This document shows, in pieces, positions 50,891 to 61,019 of a stretch of DNA of 64,000 nucleotides. The notes below the pieces were generated by a model, which saw only the letters and a list, made by a program, of their open reading frames with translations, did not search any database and was not told the origin of the DNA. The stretch is from Caldisericaceae bacterium. GTDB lineage: Bacteria > Caldisericota > Caldisericia > Caldisericales > Caldisericaceae. The DNA lies in contig JALVXB010000002.1 in the NCBI GenBank assembly GCA_027023025.1, positions 1-64,000 of the forward strand, given 5' to 3'. A program made the position numbers and the translations under genes. The stretch's first letter is position 1, and each line of letters begins with the position of its first letter.

Positions 50891-52325
50891 ATTTTATTGT
50901 TGCAACTTTTAATAAGTCTGTACTTCCGCTTATGCCTGTATGTGAACCTGCAGTGATTACTATGATGTCACCCTTTTTGGCAAGTTTTGTTTCTTTTGCA
51001 ATTTCTACGGCTTTTTGTAGAATTTCATCTACCGTTTTGAAAGCATCTACTTTAAACGGAATAACTCCCCATTTTAAGATAAGGAATTTTAAAGTTTCTT
51101 CTTTAGGAGTTAACGCAATAACCGGAACATTTGGCTTATGCTTGGATACTAAAATCGCAGTTCTTCCAGACTCTGTTGCTGATATAATAATTTTTGCATT
51201 TACCACATTTGCTATATTGTTTGCAGATATAGCTATAGCATCAGAAATATTTTTTTCTACGGGCTCTTCTGCCTTTGTTTTGAGGAATTTTCTAAAAATC
51301 GTGCTCTTTTCAGTATTTTTTATGATGTTTCTCATTACTTTTACGCTTTCGATTGGAAATTTTCCAACGGCTGTTTCATTTGATAACATTACTGCATCCG
51401 TTCCATCGAATATGGCATTTGATACATCCGTTACTTCTGCGCGTGTTGGAACGGGACTTTCCACCATAGAATTAAGCATTTGTGTTGCCGTTATCACTGG
51501 CTTACCCTTTTTATTTGATATCGAAATAATCTTTTTTTGTATAATAGGAACTTTTTCTACCGGAACTTCTACGCCAAGGTCACCACGAGCCACCATTATA
51601 CCATCAGAAACTTCAACGATTTTCTCTATGTTCTCTACGGCTTCCCACTTTTCAATTTTTGAGATTATTGGAATAATTCTTCCGTATTCTTGCATTAAAC
51701 TTCTGAGCTCAATGACATCTTCTGGTGTTTTTACAAACGAAAGTGCAACGAGATCTACGCCATTAGAAAGTCCGAATTTTAAATCCTCTTTGTCCTTTTC
51801 GGTTATTGCAGGAATTGAAAGTCTCGTATTTGGAAAATTAACCCCTTTATGATCGCTAATTTCCCCTCCTTCTATTACTGTAGTATAAACTTTGTCACCC
51901 GTAACTTTCTTTACTTTTAGTTTAATAAGTCCATCATTAATGTAAATTAGTTGATCTACGGTAATGTCCTTTATTACGCTGGGGAATGTTATAGAGCATA
52001 TGTGCTCATCTCCTAAAATCTCTTTAGTCGTCAGGATGAATTCTGAACCATTTTTTAAAAATGCTTTTCCATTTTTTAACTTTCCTAATCTTATTTTCGG
52101 TCCCTGTAAATCTTGCAAGATAGAAACTGGATACGATAGATCGTTGCTAATGGCTTTTATTTTTTTAATTGTTTCTCTGTGCTGTTCTTTATCTCCATGC
52201 GAAAAATTTATTCTGAATACATCTACACCCTCTACTATTAACCTTTTTATTTTTTCTTCTGTATTTGTAGAGGGTCCGATTGTTGCTACAATTTTTGTTT
52301 TACATTCCTTTCTTTTTTGAATCAT
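50889..52325 (-). CDS. pyk: pyruvate kinase
   Basis: 478 aa. KIVATIGPST at the N-terminus, NFSHGD, LQDLQGPKIR, the catalytic ISKIEKWEA Lys region and MVARGDLGVE are all present. Converts phosphoenolpyruvate and ADP to pyruvate and ATP. The start (ATG with AAAGGAG five bases upstream) lies inside dnaJ, a 26-base overlap, so it is translated from the heat-shock operon mRNA or from a promoter within dnaJ. Confidence 0.96.
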   Translation of the reverse strand: MIQKRKECKTKIVATIGPSTNTEEKIKRLIVEGVDVFRINFSHGDKEQHRETIKKIKAISNDLSYPVSILQDLQGPKIRLGKLKNGKAFLKNGSEFILTTKEILGDEHICSITFPSVIKDITVDQLIYINDGLIKLKVKKVTGDKVYTTVIEGGEISDHKGVNFPNTRLSIPAITEKDKEDLKFGLSNGVDLVALSFVKTPEDVIELRSLMQEYGRIIPIISKIEKWEAVENIEKIVEVSDGIMVARGDLGVEVPVEKVPIIQKKIISISNKKGKPVITATQMLNSMVESPVPTRAEVTDVSNAIFDGTDAVMLSNETAVGKFPIESVKVMRNIIKNTEKSTIFRKFLKTKAEEPVEKNISDAIAISANNIANVVNAKIIISATESGRTAILVSKHKPNVPVIALTPKEETLKFLILKWGVIPFKVDAFKTVDEILQKAVEIAKETKLAKKGDIIVITAGSHTGISGSTDLLKVATIK

Positions 52326-53436
52326 AAATCTCCTTTAATTTTTCTATGAGTAATACCTCTTCTGGTGTTGGGTTTGTTGGTATATCTACCTTTACTTTTA
52401 CTATTAAATCTCCTCTTCTTCTACTACCTACGACTCTTGCACCCTTTCCTTTTATAACGAACTCTGTGTCATTCTGAGTCCCAGGCGGTATCCGAATGGT
52501 TTCAAATCCCCCTTCGATTAGCGGCACTTTTATCGTTGTTCCTAATACGGCTTCTGGAAAAGTAATGTGTGCAGTATAGTATAATTTATCTCCCTCTCTC
52601 TTATAAGATGGATCTGGAATTACAGTAATCCTAACATAGAGATCGCCTCTCGGTCCACCGTGCAATCCTGCATTTCCCTGCCCTTTAATTCGCACTCTTA
52701 CGCCAGTGTCAACTCCAGGCGGAATTTTGACCTCTACTACTTTTGTTTCAGTTACGACACCAGTTCCACCACATACATGACACTTTTCTTTGGGGATCTT
52801 GCCTGTACCATGGCATGTTGGACAGGTCGTTTGGACTACAAATTCTCCAAATACTGAGCGTTGCACTCGCCTTACTACGCCAGTTCCTCCGCAGGTAGGA
52901 CAGGTAATGTAGCCACTTCCGGGTTCTACTCCAGTTCCTTTGCAGTGTGGACAAACTTCTTTCCGAGTAACTGAAATTTCTTTTGTAGTGCCTAGGATGG
53001 CTTCTTTTAATGTTATCGTAAGTGGTACCTCTATGTCTTCTCCCCGCGCTGGCTTATTGGCGTTTCTATTGCTTGTATCGTAGTATGCTCTTCTGTTCTC
53101 TGTAAATCCAAAACCTCCAAATCCAAAGTTCCTTAAGATTTCATCAAGATCAAAAAAGTCACCCATCCCACCGCCGAAGTTAAAGTCATATCCTCCACTT
53201 GAGTTTGCTCCCTGACCTCCAACTGCACCAAACCGGTCGTATTGAGCTCTCTTTTCGGGGTTACTCAAAACCTCGTATGCTTCATTTATTTCAGCCATCC
53301 TTTTTGCTGCCTCTGGATCATTTTTGTGGAGGTCGGGATGGTACTTCATTACGAGTTCTCTGTATCTTTTTTTAATATCATCAGGAGAGGCGTCCCGGGG
53401 GACGCCTAAAATTTCGTAGTAATCTTTATTTGCCAT
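52300..53436 (-). CDS. dnaJ: chaperone DnaJ
   Basis: 378 aa. J domain with the HPD motif (YHPDLH), a Gly/Phe-rich region, four CxxCxGxG zinc repeats (CPHCKGTG, CPTCGGTG, CPTCHGTG, CHVCGGTG), and the C-terminal substrate domain. Stimulates DnaK ATPase. Six bases after dnaK with almost no Shine-Dalgarno before its ATG, so translation probably depends on coupling to dnaK. Confidence 0.97.
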   Translation of the reverse strand: MANKDYYEILGVPRDASPDDIKKRYRELVMKYHPDLHKNDPEAAKRMAEINEAYEVLSNPEKRAQYDRFGAVGGQGANSSGGYDFNFGGGMGDFFDLDEILRNFGFGGFGFTENRRAYYDTSNRNANKPARGEDIEVPLTITLKEAILGTTKEISVTRKEVCPHCKGTGVEPGSGYITCPTCGGTGVVRRVQRSVFGEFVVQTTCPTCHGTGKIPKEKCHVCGGTGVVTETKVVEVKIPPGVDTGVRVRIKGQGNAGLHGGPRGDLYVRITVIPDPSYKREGDKLYYTAHITFPEAVLGTTIKVPLIEGGFETIRIPPGTQNDTEFVIKGKGARVVGSRRRGDLIVKVKVDIPTNPTPEEVLLIEKLKEIYDSKKKGM

Positions 53437-53442
53437 ATGTTT

Positions 53443-55293
53443 TTACTGTTTCGTATTACCTTCTCCTTCCACGGTGGGACCTTCATTGTTATCTCCAGGA
53501 TTATTCGTTGTATTGCCTCCTGGAGGTGGTGTTTGGGTTGTTCCTCCACTCTGTTTGTACATATTGGTCCCTATTCTTTCCATTATGTTATTTACTTTGT
53601 CCATATTTGCCTTAATCATTTCTATATTACTTTCTTTTACAGATTTTTCAAGTTCATTTAACGCATTTTCTAATTCTTTTTTATCATTTTCCGGAATCTT
53701 GTCTCCGTAATCCTTTAAGAATTTTCTTCCGCTATATACAAGTTGGTCGCCTTTATTCTTAGTTTCTATTTCTTCTGCTCTCTTTCTATCTGCTTCTGCA
53801 TACATTTCTGCTTCTTTTTTCATTCTTTCGATTTCTTCTTTAGAGAGCTTATTGCTATTCGTAATAGTAATGTGCTGTTCTTTTCCGGTTGCTTTGTCTT
53901 TTGCCGTTACATGGAGTATTCCGTTTTCGTCTACTGCGTATGTAACCTCAATTTGCGGTACACCCCTTGGCGCAGGTGGAATCCCATCCAGGATAAATCT
54001 ACCTAACGATAAATTGTCTTTTGCAAGTGGTCTTTCTCCTTGCAATACATGTATTTCCACCTGTGTTTGGTTGTCTGCTGCTGTAGTGAAGATCTGTGTT
54101 TTAGATGTAGGGATGGGAGAGTTTCTTTCTATCATTTTTGTAAATACTCCACCCATTGTTTCTATACCTAACGAAAGAGGAACCACATCAACGAGGACAA
54201 CATTTTTAACATTGCCTTCTATAATTCCTGCCTGGATTGCTGCGCCCATTGCGACGCATTCCATTGGATCTATACCTCTTTCAGGCTCCTTTCCTATGTA
54301 GTCCGCTACAAATTTCTGCACAATAGGCATACGCGTTGGGCCACCAACGAGTATAATTTTATCAATTTGTTGAGGAGTGAGTCCTGCATCTTTTATTGCT
54401 CTTTCCATCGGTCCTGCGCACCTCTTGACGATTGGCTCAACAAGTGCTTCTAATTTTGCCCGTGTAATGTTCATTACGAGGTGTTTTGGTCCGCTTGCAT
54501 CTGCAGTTATGAATGGCAGATTGATTTGTGTTTCTAATACTGAGGAGAGCTCTATTTTTGCTTTTTCAGCTGCTTCTCTAATTCTTTGCATTGCCATTTT
54601 GTCTTTGGTTAGGTCGATACCATTTTCTTTTTTGAACTCTTCCACGATGTATTTGACTAATGCTTCGTCCATGTCTCTTCCGCCAAGGTGAGTGTCACCT
54701 GCAGTTGATTTTACCTGGAATACTCCACCGCCAAAGTCCATAATTGTAACATCGAGTGTCCCTCCACCAAAGTCGAATACGAGGATTTTCAGCTCTTTGT
54801 CTGATCTATCAATTCCGTATGCAAAAGCAGCTGCAGTAGGTTCATTTACGAGACGCACGACTTCAAGTCCTGCAATTTCTCCAGCGTTTTTTGTTGCTTG
54901 CCTCTGGTCGTCGTTAAAGTATGCAGGTACGGTAATAACTGCTTTCTCTACTTTCTCACCTAAAAATGCTTCTGCGTCTTTTTTAATTTTCTGCAAAATA
55001 AATGCTGAAATCTGCTCTGGTGTGTACTCTTTATCAAAAACTTTTATTTTTGTTTTTGTACCCATTAATCTTTTAACTCCAGTAACAGTACCTTCAGGGT
55101 TGATTGCTGCCTGTCTTCTTGCAGGTTCACCAACGAGGATCTGTCCGTCCTTTGTAAACGCAACGACAGAAGGTACTGTTTTGCCTGCTACTGTTGGTCC
55201 TTCTGCAGCTGGTATGATTGTAGGTTTACCACCTATCATTACTGCTGCTGCAGAGTTGCTTGTACCTAAGTCAATTCCAATAATTCTACTCAT
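53443..55293 (-). CDS. dnaK: chaperone DnaK (Hsp70)
   Basis: 616 aa. [27 protein letters not shown] and [13 protein letters not shown] are the ATPase motifs; the lid ends in a Gly/Thr/Asn/Gln/Pro-rich tail. GGAGGCG precedes the ATG, and the gene overlaps grpE by eight bases. Confidence 0.98.
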   Translation of the reverse strand: MSRIIGIDLGTSNSAAAVMIGGKPTIIPAAEGPTVAGKTVPSVVAFTKDGQILVGEPARRQAAINPEGTVTGVKRLMGTKTKIKVFDKEYTPEQISAFILQKIKKDAEAFLGEKVEKAVITVPAYFNDDQRQATKNAGEIAGLEVVRLVNEPTAAAFAYGIDRSDKELKILVFDFGGGTLDVTIMDFGGGVFQVKSTAGDTHLGGRDMDEALVKYIVEEFKKENGIDLTKDKMAMQRIREAAEKAKIELSSVLETQINLPFITADASGPKHLVMNITRAKLEALVEPIVKRCAGPMERAIKDAGLTPQQIDKIILVGGPTRMPIVQKFVADYIGKEPERGIDPMECVAMGAAIQAGIIEGNVKNVVLVDVVPLSLGIETMGGVFTKMIERNSPIPTSKTQIFTTAADNQTQVEIHVLQGERPLAKDNLSLGRFILDGIPPAPRGVPQIEVTYAVDENGILHVTAKDKATGKEQHITITNSNKLSKEEIERMKKEAEMYAEADRKRAEEIETKNKGDQLVYSGRKFLKDYGDKIPENDKKELENALNELEKSVKESNIEMIKANMDKVNNIMERIGTNMYKQSGGTTQTPPPGGNTTNNPGDNNEGPTVEGEGNTKQ

Positions 55294-55864
55294 TATTATC
55301 GCCTCCTTTGCTTTCTTTGTTATTTTCTTTTTCCTGTTTTGGAGCAGCTACTGAAACTACTGCGGGTCTCAGTAGCTCATTCCCCAGATAGTAGCCTTTT
55401 CGCAGAACCTTGATGATGGTGTTTGGTTTTACATCGTTTGTTTGCACGATCTCTCCTATCTCACATATCGAGGGGTCAAACTGCCTGCCGGAGAGATCAA
55501 TTTCTTTTACCCCTTGTTGTTCTAAAAATTTTGCGATTTGCTTGTGTATCAGCTGTATACCTGTTTTGGTACTTGCTGAATCTTTTTCGTTCATTGCCGA
55601 GAGCGCTCTTTCAAAATTATCAAAAATCTCAAGAAATTCTTTAATTAATGCTTTCTTTGCCTGCGTTATTTTTTGTTCTGCCTGTTTTTCTATTGTTTGC
55701 TGTTCTTTACGAAACTGCTCCTTTAGCTTAATAAATTCAATTTTAAGGTTTTCGATTTCATTTTCTTTTTTTTCTATTATCTCGTTTTTCTCCTTTAGTG
55801 CCTTTACGAGTTCGTCGAGTTTTGTTTCTTTCTTATCTTTAATTGCTTTTTTCTTTTCTTCCAT
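55286..55864 (-). CDS. grpE: nucleotide exchange factor GrpE
   Basis: 192 aa. Long charged N-terminal coiled coil rich in Glu, Lys and Gln (about residues 1-75), then [12 protein letters not shown] and a beta domain with [17 protein letters not shown]. Releases ADP from DnaK. First gene of the grpE-dnaK-dnaJ-pyk operon; hrcA, often first in such operons, is not here. Confidence 0.95.
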   Translation of the reverse strand: MEEKKKAIKDKKETKLDELVKALKEKNEIIEKKENEIENLKIEFIKLKEQFRKEQQTIEKQAEQKITQAKKALIKEFLEIFDNFERALSAMNEKDSASTKTGIQLIHKQIAKFLEQQGVKEIDLSGRQFDPSICEIGEIVQTNDVKPNTIIKVLRKGYYLGNELLRPAVVSVAAPKQEKENNKESKGGDNNE

Positions 55865-55877
55865 ATCTTTCCCTCCA

Positions 55878-55904
55878 TTAGCACTCTCATACTCTGACTG
55901 CTAA
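55878..55904. promoter_or_regulatory. CIRCE operator (HrcA binding site)
   Basis: TTAGCACTC, nine bases, GACTGCTAA on the plus strand. The consensus is TTAGCACTC-N9-GAGTGCTAA, so one arm has a single mismatch. It lies between the grpE promoter and start codon, the normal position for HrcA repression. Confidence 0.92.
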
Positions 55905-55905
55905 T

Positions 55906-55933
55906 AATTTAGCAAAAATTTAATTTTTGTCAA
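55906..55933 (-). promoter_or_regulatory. promoter of the grpE-dnaK-dnaJ operon
   Basis: On the minus strand TTGACA (55928-55933), 16-base spacer, TAAATT (55906-55911), directly upstream of the CIRCE element. Confidence 0.7.
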
Positions 55934-55959
55934 GTATATTTTGAAGTTTATTTGGATTT

Positions 55960-55987
55960 TTGATTTAATCGTAAAAGGTATTATAAT
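55960..55987 (+). promoter_or_regulatory. promoter of the MEMO-AMMECR1 operon
   Basis: TTGATT at 55960-55965, 16-base spacer, TATAAT at 55982-55987; the ATG is 20 bases on. Confidence 0.65.
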
Positions 55988-56006
55988 TTACTAAAGGAGG
56001 TGGAGC

Positions 56007-56801
56007 ATGAAGATTAGAAGATCGGTTGTTGCTGGAGCGTTTTATCCTCAAGATAAATTTGAGATTAAAGAGATGGTAAAGAATTTTTTAAGTGCTGCTC
56101 CATTGTATAAATTAGATAGTATTCGTGCTGCTGTTTCTCCTCATGCAGGATATATTTTTTCTGGACCTATTGCTGCATATACATATAAGCAATTCTTAAA
56201 TTTAGATCTAGATAAAAACTGGACGATATTCTTATTAGGTCCTTCTCATTATGCCTATTTTAGTGGTGCCTCTGTAGGAATGTTTGACTTTTACGAAACT
56301 CCACTTGGTTTGGTAAAGGTTTCACCTATTTCTAGAACTATTATTAAGGAAGAGGGTTTTAGTTTTGTTGTAGATGCACATGTGGAAGAGCATTGCCTTG
56401 AAGTTCAACTTCCTTTCTTACAGATAGTATTTCCTAAATTTGAGATAGTACCAATTGTTTTTTCTGAAATCTCTTATAAATATCTTGCTTTGGTTTTGGA
56501 TAAATATTTAAACGAGAACTCTATTTTACTGGTTAGTTCTGACTTAAGTCATTACCATCCATACGATATTGCACGAAGTATTGATAAACATTGCAATGTC
56601 GCTGTTGATAAACTTGACATATCAGAATTAGAGAGATGTGAGGCTTGCGGAAAAATAGGTATTGCTGCATCTATATACCTTGCTCAGAAAAATAAGTGGC
56701 GTTCGAAAGTTCTTGCATATGCTACGAGTGGGGATACCGCGGGTCCTAAAAACCAGGTTGTTGGGTACGGCTCCTACATTTTTTACGAAGGAGGTGTCTA
56801 A
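56007..56801 (+). CDS. amrB: MEMO family protein (AmmeMemoRadiSam system protein B)
   Basis: 264 aa. SPHAGYIFSGP, LGPSHYAYF, DAHVEEHCLEVQLPFLQ and SSDLSHYHPYD are conserved His/Asp/Cys motifs of the MEMO family, which is related to extradiol dioxygenases. In many prokaryotes it is encoded with an AMMECR1 protein and a radical SAM enzyme. AMMECR1 follows at once; the radical SAM member is not in the window. Function unresolved. Confidence 0.9.
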   Translation: MKIRRSVVAGAFYPQDKFEIKEMVKNFLSAAPLYKLDSIRAAVSPHAGYIFSGPIAAYTYKQFLNLDLDKNWTIFLLGPSHYAYFSGASVGMFDFYETPLGLVKVSPISRTIIKEEGFSFVVDAHVEEHCLEVQLPFLQIVFPKFEIVPIVFSEISYKYLALVLDKYLNENSILLVSSDLSHYHPYDIARSIDKHCNVAVDKLDISELERCEACGKIGIAASIYLAQKNKWRSKVLAYATSGDTAGPKNQVVGYGSYIFYEGGV

Positions 56802-57380
56802 ATGAATTCACAGGAAAAGAAAGCACTTTTATACATAGCAAGAGCTGCAATTGCTACTTATTTAAGTGAAGGAATAGAATTTGTTCCGGATAAGAAGAGT
56901 TTCCCATACGAGAGGCTTTGGGAGAAACGAGGAAGTTTTGTTACTTTAACTATTCACGGAAATCTTCGTGGCTGTATAGGTTCTATTATTCCACACCAGC
57001 CGCTTGCTGTTGATGTAGCTAAGAATGCTGTAAATGCTGCTTTTCGTGATCCGCGTTTTTATCCATTATCCCGTGAGGAATTCGAATTAGTTAACATAGA
57101 AGTTTCTGTTTTAACCTATCCTAAAAGACTAGAGTTTTATGGCGCAGATGATTTATTCTCCAAGATTAAAAAGTACGAAGACGGAGTTATTATAAAACGA
57201 GGTTTTTATCAAGCTACTTATTTGCCTCAAGTATGGAAAGACATTCCAGATAAAGAAGAATTTTTTAGAACGCTTTGCTTAAAAGCTGGTATGGAACCGG
57301 ATTGTTTTAAGGATCCACACCTTGAAGTATATACCTATAGAGTGGAGGCATTTTCTGAGGAGGAGTTATTAAGTCAATAA
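56802..57380 (+). CDS. amrA: AMMECR1 domain protein (AmmeMemoRadiSam system protein A)
   Basis: 192 aa. FVTLTIHGNLRGCIGSI contains the LRGCIG signature of the family; a FRDPRFYPL motif follows. It starts immediately after the MEMO gene, with its ribosome site (GGAGGTG) in that gene's last codons. Its 3' end overlaps the convergent downstream gene by seven bases. Confidence 0.92.
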   Translation: MNSQEKKALLYIARAAIATYLSEGIEFVPDKKSFPYERLWEKRGSFVTLTIHGNLRGCIGSIIPHQPLAVDVAKNAVNAAFRDPRFYPLSREEFELVNIEVSVLTYPKRLEFYGADDLFSKIKKYEDGVIIKRGFYQATYLPQVWKDIPDKEEFFRTLCLKAGMEPDCFKDPHLEVYTYRVEAFSEEELLSQ

Positions 57381-59728
57381 TTTGGAAAAATTATTTCGAT
57401 TTCTCTCGTTTTAGGGAACCAGGTCACTTTTCCTCCTATTTGTTCTATAACAAATCTTAAAGGAATGTAGGTTCTGTTGTTTTTAATTATCGCTACTACT
57501 GAAGGATTTTTATCAATTTGCACTTCTTTGCCGTTTACAGTTGCAATATTACTTCCTATTTTTAAAGATATTTCTGCACCGCTAATTTGAATGTTAACAG
57601 TTCTATATTCAGGATTCCATTCTACACTACCGTGTAAAGCCTCTATGACATGTCTTATAGGAAGAAGCGTTCTATCCCACATTATAATGGGTGGGACATC
57701 CATTAATTTTTTAGTGCCGTTTACATATAGATTCTTGCTTCCTATCTTCAACAGTAAACGAGTCTTTGGCAAAGGCGAGTATACCACTGTAAATCTCCTT
57801 TCGGCGCTTAAACCAAATTTGTTTTTTCCTGATAATGTTATGAGATTTTTTCCAGGTTTTAACTTTATAAATTTCGTGCATTTTAAAGAAGTTGATTTTA
57901 AAGAAGTTGTGCATGGGATACCGTTAATATAGAGCACATAGACATTTTTTGTTGTAATATCTAATTTCAGGAATTGTTTGGTTGTTATATTTGGTACGGT
58001 ACTCGTAAATATTTGCGGCACATCTACTTCTTTTATAATACTGTAAAAAACAGTGCTTGTGTTTCCGAACTTATCTACTGCATCAACTACAATAGGGTTT
58101 ACGATGTTTTTTAACTTTACTTCTTTTTCAAACTCACCATCATTTTTTAGACTAACTATCGTGTTGTTTATTGACAGTGAGTCTATCGTACTTTGATCGT
58201 TTACTTTTCCTTTTATTTTGATTTGTTTTGTATCTGCTGAAACTATAGTATTGTTGTATAAGTAGATGGTGGGTGGCGTGCTATCACTACTATCTAAATT
58301 AAATATAAGAGATTCTTCTGTTAATAGGTTAAAAGTATAATTAAGCGTTTTTTCGTTATAAAGAAATTGAATGCTGTGTATTCCTTTAGACAAGTTTATT
58401 TTTGCTGGCGTATCTACGAAGTATGTGTCATCCACTTTGATTATCGTAGGCCTTTTGTTTTTTGTATTTATGGAAACGATAGGGTTGTCTATTGAAAGTT
58501 TCGACAAAAATATAGAAGTCGGAGGTTTGGGGATTTTGGTATCAGAGCCTATAAAGGATATTGAAAAATTATTTAGTTGAGAAATATTTCTAACTTTAAT
58601 CTGTTTTACTTCTCGTTCGTTTAAATTACATCCATTCAAAAGCGTAATCTTGGCAGGAGTTTCCGTTAAATCTTTGAGCAGGTCGATGTATGCGTACTTT
58701 ATATATGCATCAGTGCTTACGATGTTAAATGTCGTAACGCTATCAGAGTTTGTAAAGTACAAATCTATGTGGACGGGTACTAAATTTACTATACAGGTGT
58801 TACTGACAAATTTTCCGTCTTTGTCCATTATTCCAAATATTATTTGCTCCTCTTCATTTATGGGAGGGATGTTTACATTAATATTTATGCTCTGCCCTTT
58901 TGACATGTTTAAGTCCACTTTAACACTCTTAATGGTTAGTGACGGTATCGTCTCTTTAGCAACTACTAAGAATGGATTACTGGACAGTTTGTTTGTTGTG
59001 TTTATTAATGTTATGGGGATTTCTGATGTGATATTTTGCGGTATGTAGAAGGTTAATTTTTGCGATTTAAATTCAGGATACGCTGAATCGAGTGTTGTTT
59101 TTTTGAACCATCGGGAAAATATTTTTACAAAATTATAGTTTCCACCTATAAAAATTCCTTTATCTGTATAGTATCCTCCAATATATGGGGTATATAAATA
59201 CAGTGATGCTGTGGCTTTATTTTCTGGAATAACTACATTGTCTATGTACTTCGGGTCGTCTTCTGTTTTGTGGGATTTGCCTACCTTCCAGCCATATTTT
59301 GCGGCAAGGTAATCGTATCCGTCTCTTAAAAGTTTTGTTCCTCCATATACTTGGTCTGTAAAGGAAGAGGGTCTGTGGTAACCCATTGCGTAGTTTATAG
59401 CGTATGAGTCGTAACTGTGTTCTGTAATAAGTCCTTCTTCTTTTTGTAAAGTGGTAAGTATTACTGCAGGATTAATTTTATACTTTTTTGCAGCGTTAAA
59501 AATTATTTCTGATGCGCTTATTCCGTTTTGTTTGTAGGAAGATAAAGTGCTATTGTGCTTTTCCAGGAACTTTTGAATCTCGTTCACGCTCATTGAGTTG
59601 TAGTCTGTGAAAACTGAATTGCTGATTAAGAGATTTTTATTAAACGAAAAGGCTTTTATCGATTGTGGTGCACGCGTATACGAAACGCAAATGATAATAA
59701 TAAGAAGAAAGACAATAAACTTCTTCAT
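57374..59728 (-). CDS. secreted protein: lysozyme-like domain plus copper amine oxidase N-terminal-type domains
   Basis: 784 aa. A signal peptide (residues 1-25) precedes a helical domain with INPAVILTTLQKEEGLI, INYAMGYH and KATASLYLYTPY. I recognise this pattern from secreted actinobacterial proteins of the lysozyme-like type; the Glu of QKEEGL could be catalytic. A long beta-rich middle (about 220-650) looks like repeated Ig-like or bacterial cell-surface domains. The last 120 residues are a copper-amine-oxidase-N repeat pair (MDVPPIIMWDRTLLPIRHV and YIPLRFVIEQIGG), common in cell-envelope proteins of Gram-positive and thermophilic bacteria. Probably cell-wall associated. Overlaps the MFS gene by four bases. 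Confidence 0.7.
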   Translation of the reverse strand: MKKFIVFLLIIIICVSYTRAPQSIKAFSFNKNLLISNSVFTDYNSMSVNEIQKFLEKHNSTLSSYKQNGISASEIIFNAAKKYKINPAVILTTLQKEEGLITEHSYDSYAINYAMGYHRPSSFTDQVYGGTKLLRDGYDYLAAKYGWKVGKSHKTEDDPKYIDNVVIPENKATASLYLYTPYIGGYYTDKGIFIGGNYNFVKIFSRWFKKTTLDSAYPEFKSQKLTFYIPQNITSEIPITLINTTNKLSSNPFLVVAKETIPSLTIKSVKVDLNMSKGQSININVNIPPINEEEQIIFGIMDKDGKFVSNTCIVNLVPVHIDLYFTNSDSVTTFNIVSTDAYIKYAYIDLLKDLTETPAKITLLNGCNLNEREVKQIKVRNISQLNNFSISFIGSDTKIPKPPTSIFLSKLSIDNPIVSINTKNKRPTIIKVDDTYFVDTPAKINLSKGIHSIQFLYNEKTLNYTFNLLTEESLIFNLDSSDSTPPTIYLYNNTIVSADTKQIKIKGKVNDQSTIDSLSINNTIVSLKNDGEFEKEVKLKNIVNPIVVDAVDKFGNTSTVFYSIIKEVDVPQIFTSTVPNITTKQFLKLDITTKNVYVLYINGIPCTTSLKSTSLKCTKFIKLKPGKNLITLSGKNKFGLSAERRFTVVYSPLPKTRLLLKIGSKNLYVNGTKKLMDVPPIIMWDRTLLPIRHVIEALHGSVEWNPEYRTVNIQISGAEISLKIGSNIATVNGKEVQIDKNPSVVAIIKNNRTYIPLRFVIEQIGGKVTWFPKTREIEIIFPNY

Positions 59729-60927
59729 GATTTTCTGTAAGTATCGGGATCTTTAAAAAATATTGCAGATAAGAACATAAGCAGCATGGGTAATATTCCA
59801 AACAGTACAATCGCATTGTGGATTTCCGATACTGTTGCACCTAATTCTGGCAATAAAAATCCACCAAGATTTCCTGCGATAAGCATTATACCGCTTCCAA
59901 CTCCTGCAAAAGCAATACCGATTTTGCTGTATGCGCTGGGTAAGTGTACTCCGAGTGGATACATTGGGAAAAGGGCAAATCCGAGTATTAATCCATCTGT
60001 AAGAAATGCTGTAAATGAATCCAATACAGGAATGATAGAAAGTGTTGCGATGCATATAATGGGCAAAAGCAAAAGGAATATTTTAACTTTTTTAATGTGG
60101 TGGGCGATATTTGGAATGGTTTCAGCACCTATCAGACATCCTATTAATATAAAGCTATTTACAATGCCTGCCTGTGTTGGAGTAATTCCTTTGTGTGCTA
60201 CGAGGATGGAAGGATACCATCCTGCAAGCCATGCAAATACACCGATGTCTAAGAAAGAAATAATCATAAGCGGGATCATTGACTTTTCTGAAAGAACAAT
60301 TTTAAATCCTTCTATCAGAGATGGGCGCTTACTCGTAGATATAGAAAATGGAAACTCTCCGGATTTAACTATAAGTATAAAGAACAGAGCAACAATTGCT
60401 GTTATAATGCCATAAATCCACATTGTTCTTGCAAGTCCTATCTTTCTAACTATAGGATAGGTTATTAAAAATGCAAGTATTTGGCCACCGGTTAGCGCAG
60501 CTGTGAATCCTGCTATAAGTGATGCAGCTTTTTCTTTTTCAAATAGCCTATAGGTGAAAGATGCCCATGAAGGAAAGCAAAATGCTGCGCTTATAGAGAG
60601 AATTATTTGATCGCTAAGGAGCAGATAAAAGTTTGATAAAGTTAGAGGTCTTATTAATACGGCGATCAAAAGTATTGTGGAGGAAATAATCGTCGTTTTT
60701 CTGGGATCTCTATCTGCTAAATCACCTACAAAGTACGAAAGGAAAACCAACATTATAGGGACTGACGAAATAAATAGTGCGAGCAGAAAGCCTGATACAT
60801 GATATTTAGGCTCTATTACAGAACCTAAGATTGGACCCCACATAAACCAGTTGAAACCTATAAGAGCTGTGATCAAGGCAAATCCTGTGTAACTAAGAAT
60901 GCTAAAATTTTTTCTCTTCATAAACAC
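59725..60927 (-). CDS. major facilitator superfamily transporter
   Basis: 400 aa with about 12 membrane segments. SYFVGDLADRDPRKTTII is the loop 2-3 signature of MFS proteins in variant form. Substrate cannot be told. Ribosome site GGAGGTG; divergent from the LapA-like gene. The downstream envelope protein is co-translated. Confidence 0.85.
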   Translation of the reverse strand: MFMKRKNFSILSYTGFALITALIGFNWFMWGPILGSVIEPKYHVSGFLLALFISSVPIMLVFLSYFVGDLADRDPRKTTIISSTILLIAVLIRPLTLSNFYLLLSDQIILSISAAFCFPSWASFTYRLFEKEKAASLIAGFTAALTGGQILAFLITYPIVRKIGLARTMWIYGIITAIVALFFILIVKSGEFPFSISTSKRPSLIEGFKIVLSEKSMIPLMIISFLDIGVFAWLAGWYPSILVAHKGITPTQAGIVNSFILIGCLIGAETIPNIAHHIKKVKIFLLLLPIICIATLSIIPVLDSFTAFLTDGLILGFALFPMYPLGVHLPSAYSKIGIAFAGVGSGIMLIAGNLGGFLLPELGATVSEIHNAIVLFGILPMLLMFLSAIFFKDPDTYRKS

Positions 60928-60938
60928 CTCCAGATAAA

Positions 60939-60988
60939 ATTATATAGAAGTTTGATTTATTGCAAACCTTTTTGTAATACACTATAAT
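60939..60988. promoter_or_regulatory. divergent promoters of the MFS and LapA-like genes sharing a TTGCAA
   Basis: Plus strand: TTGCAA (60960-60965), 17-base spacer, TATAAT (60983-60988). Because TTGCAA is its own reverse complement, the same six bases can be the -35 of the minus-strand promoter, with TATAAT at 60939-60944 after 15 bases (slightly short). Confidence 0.55.
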
Positions 60989-61019
60989 ATATTAAACTAA
61001 AAGGTACAAAGGAGGGAAC

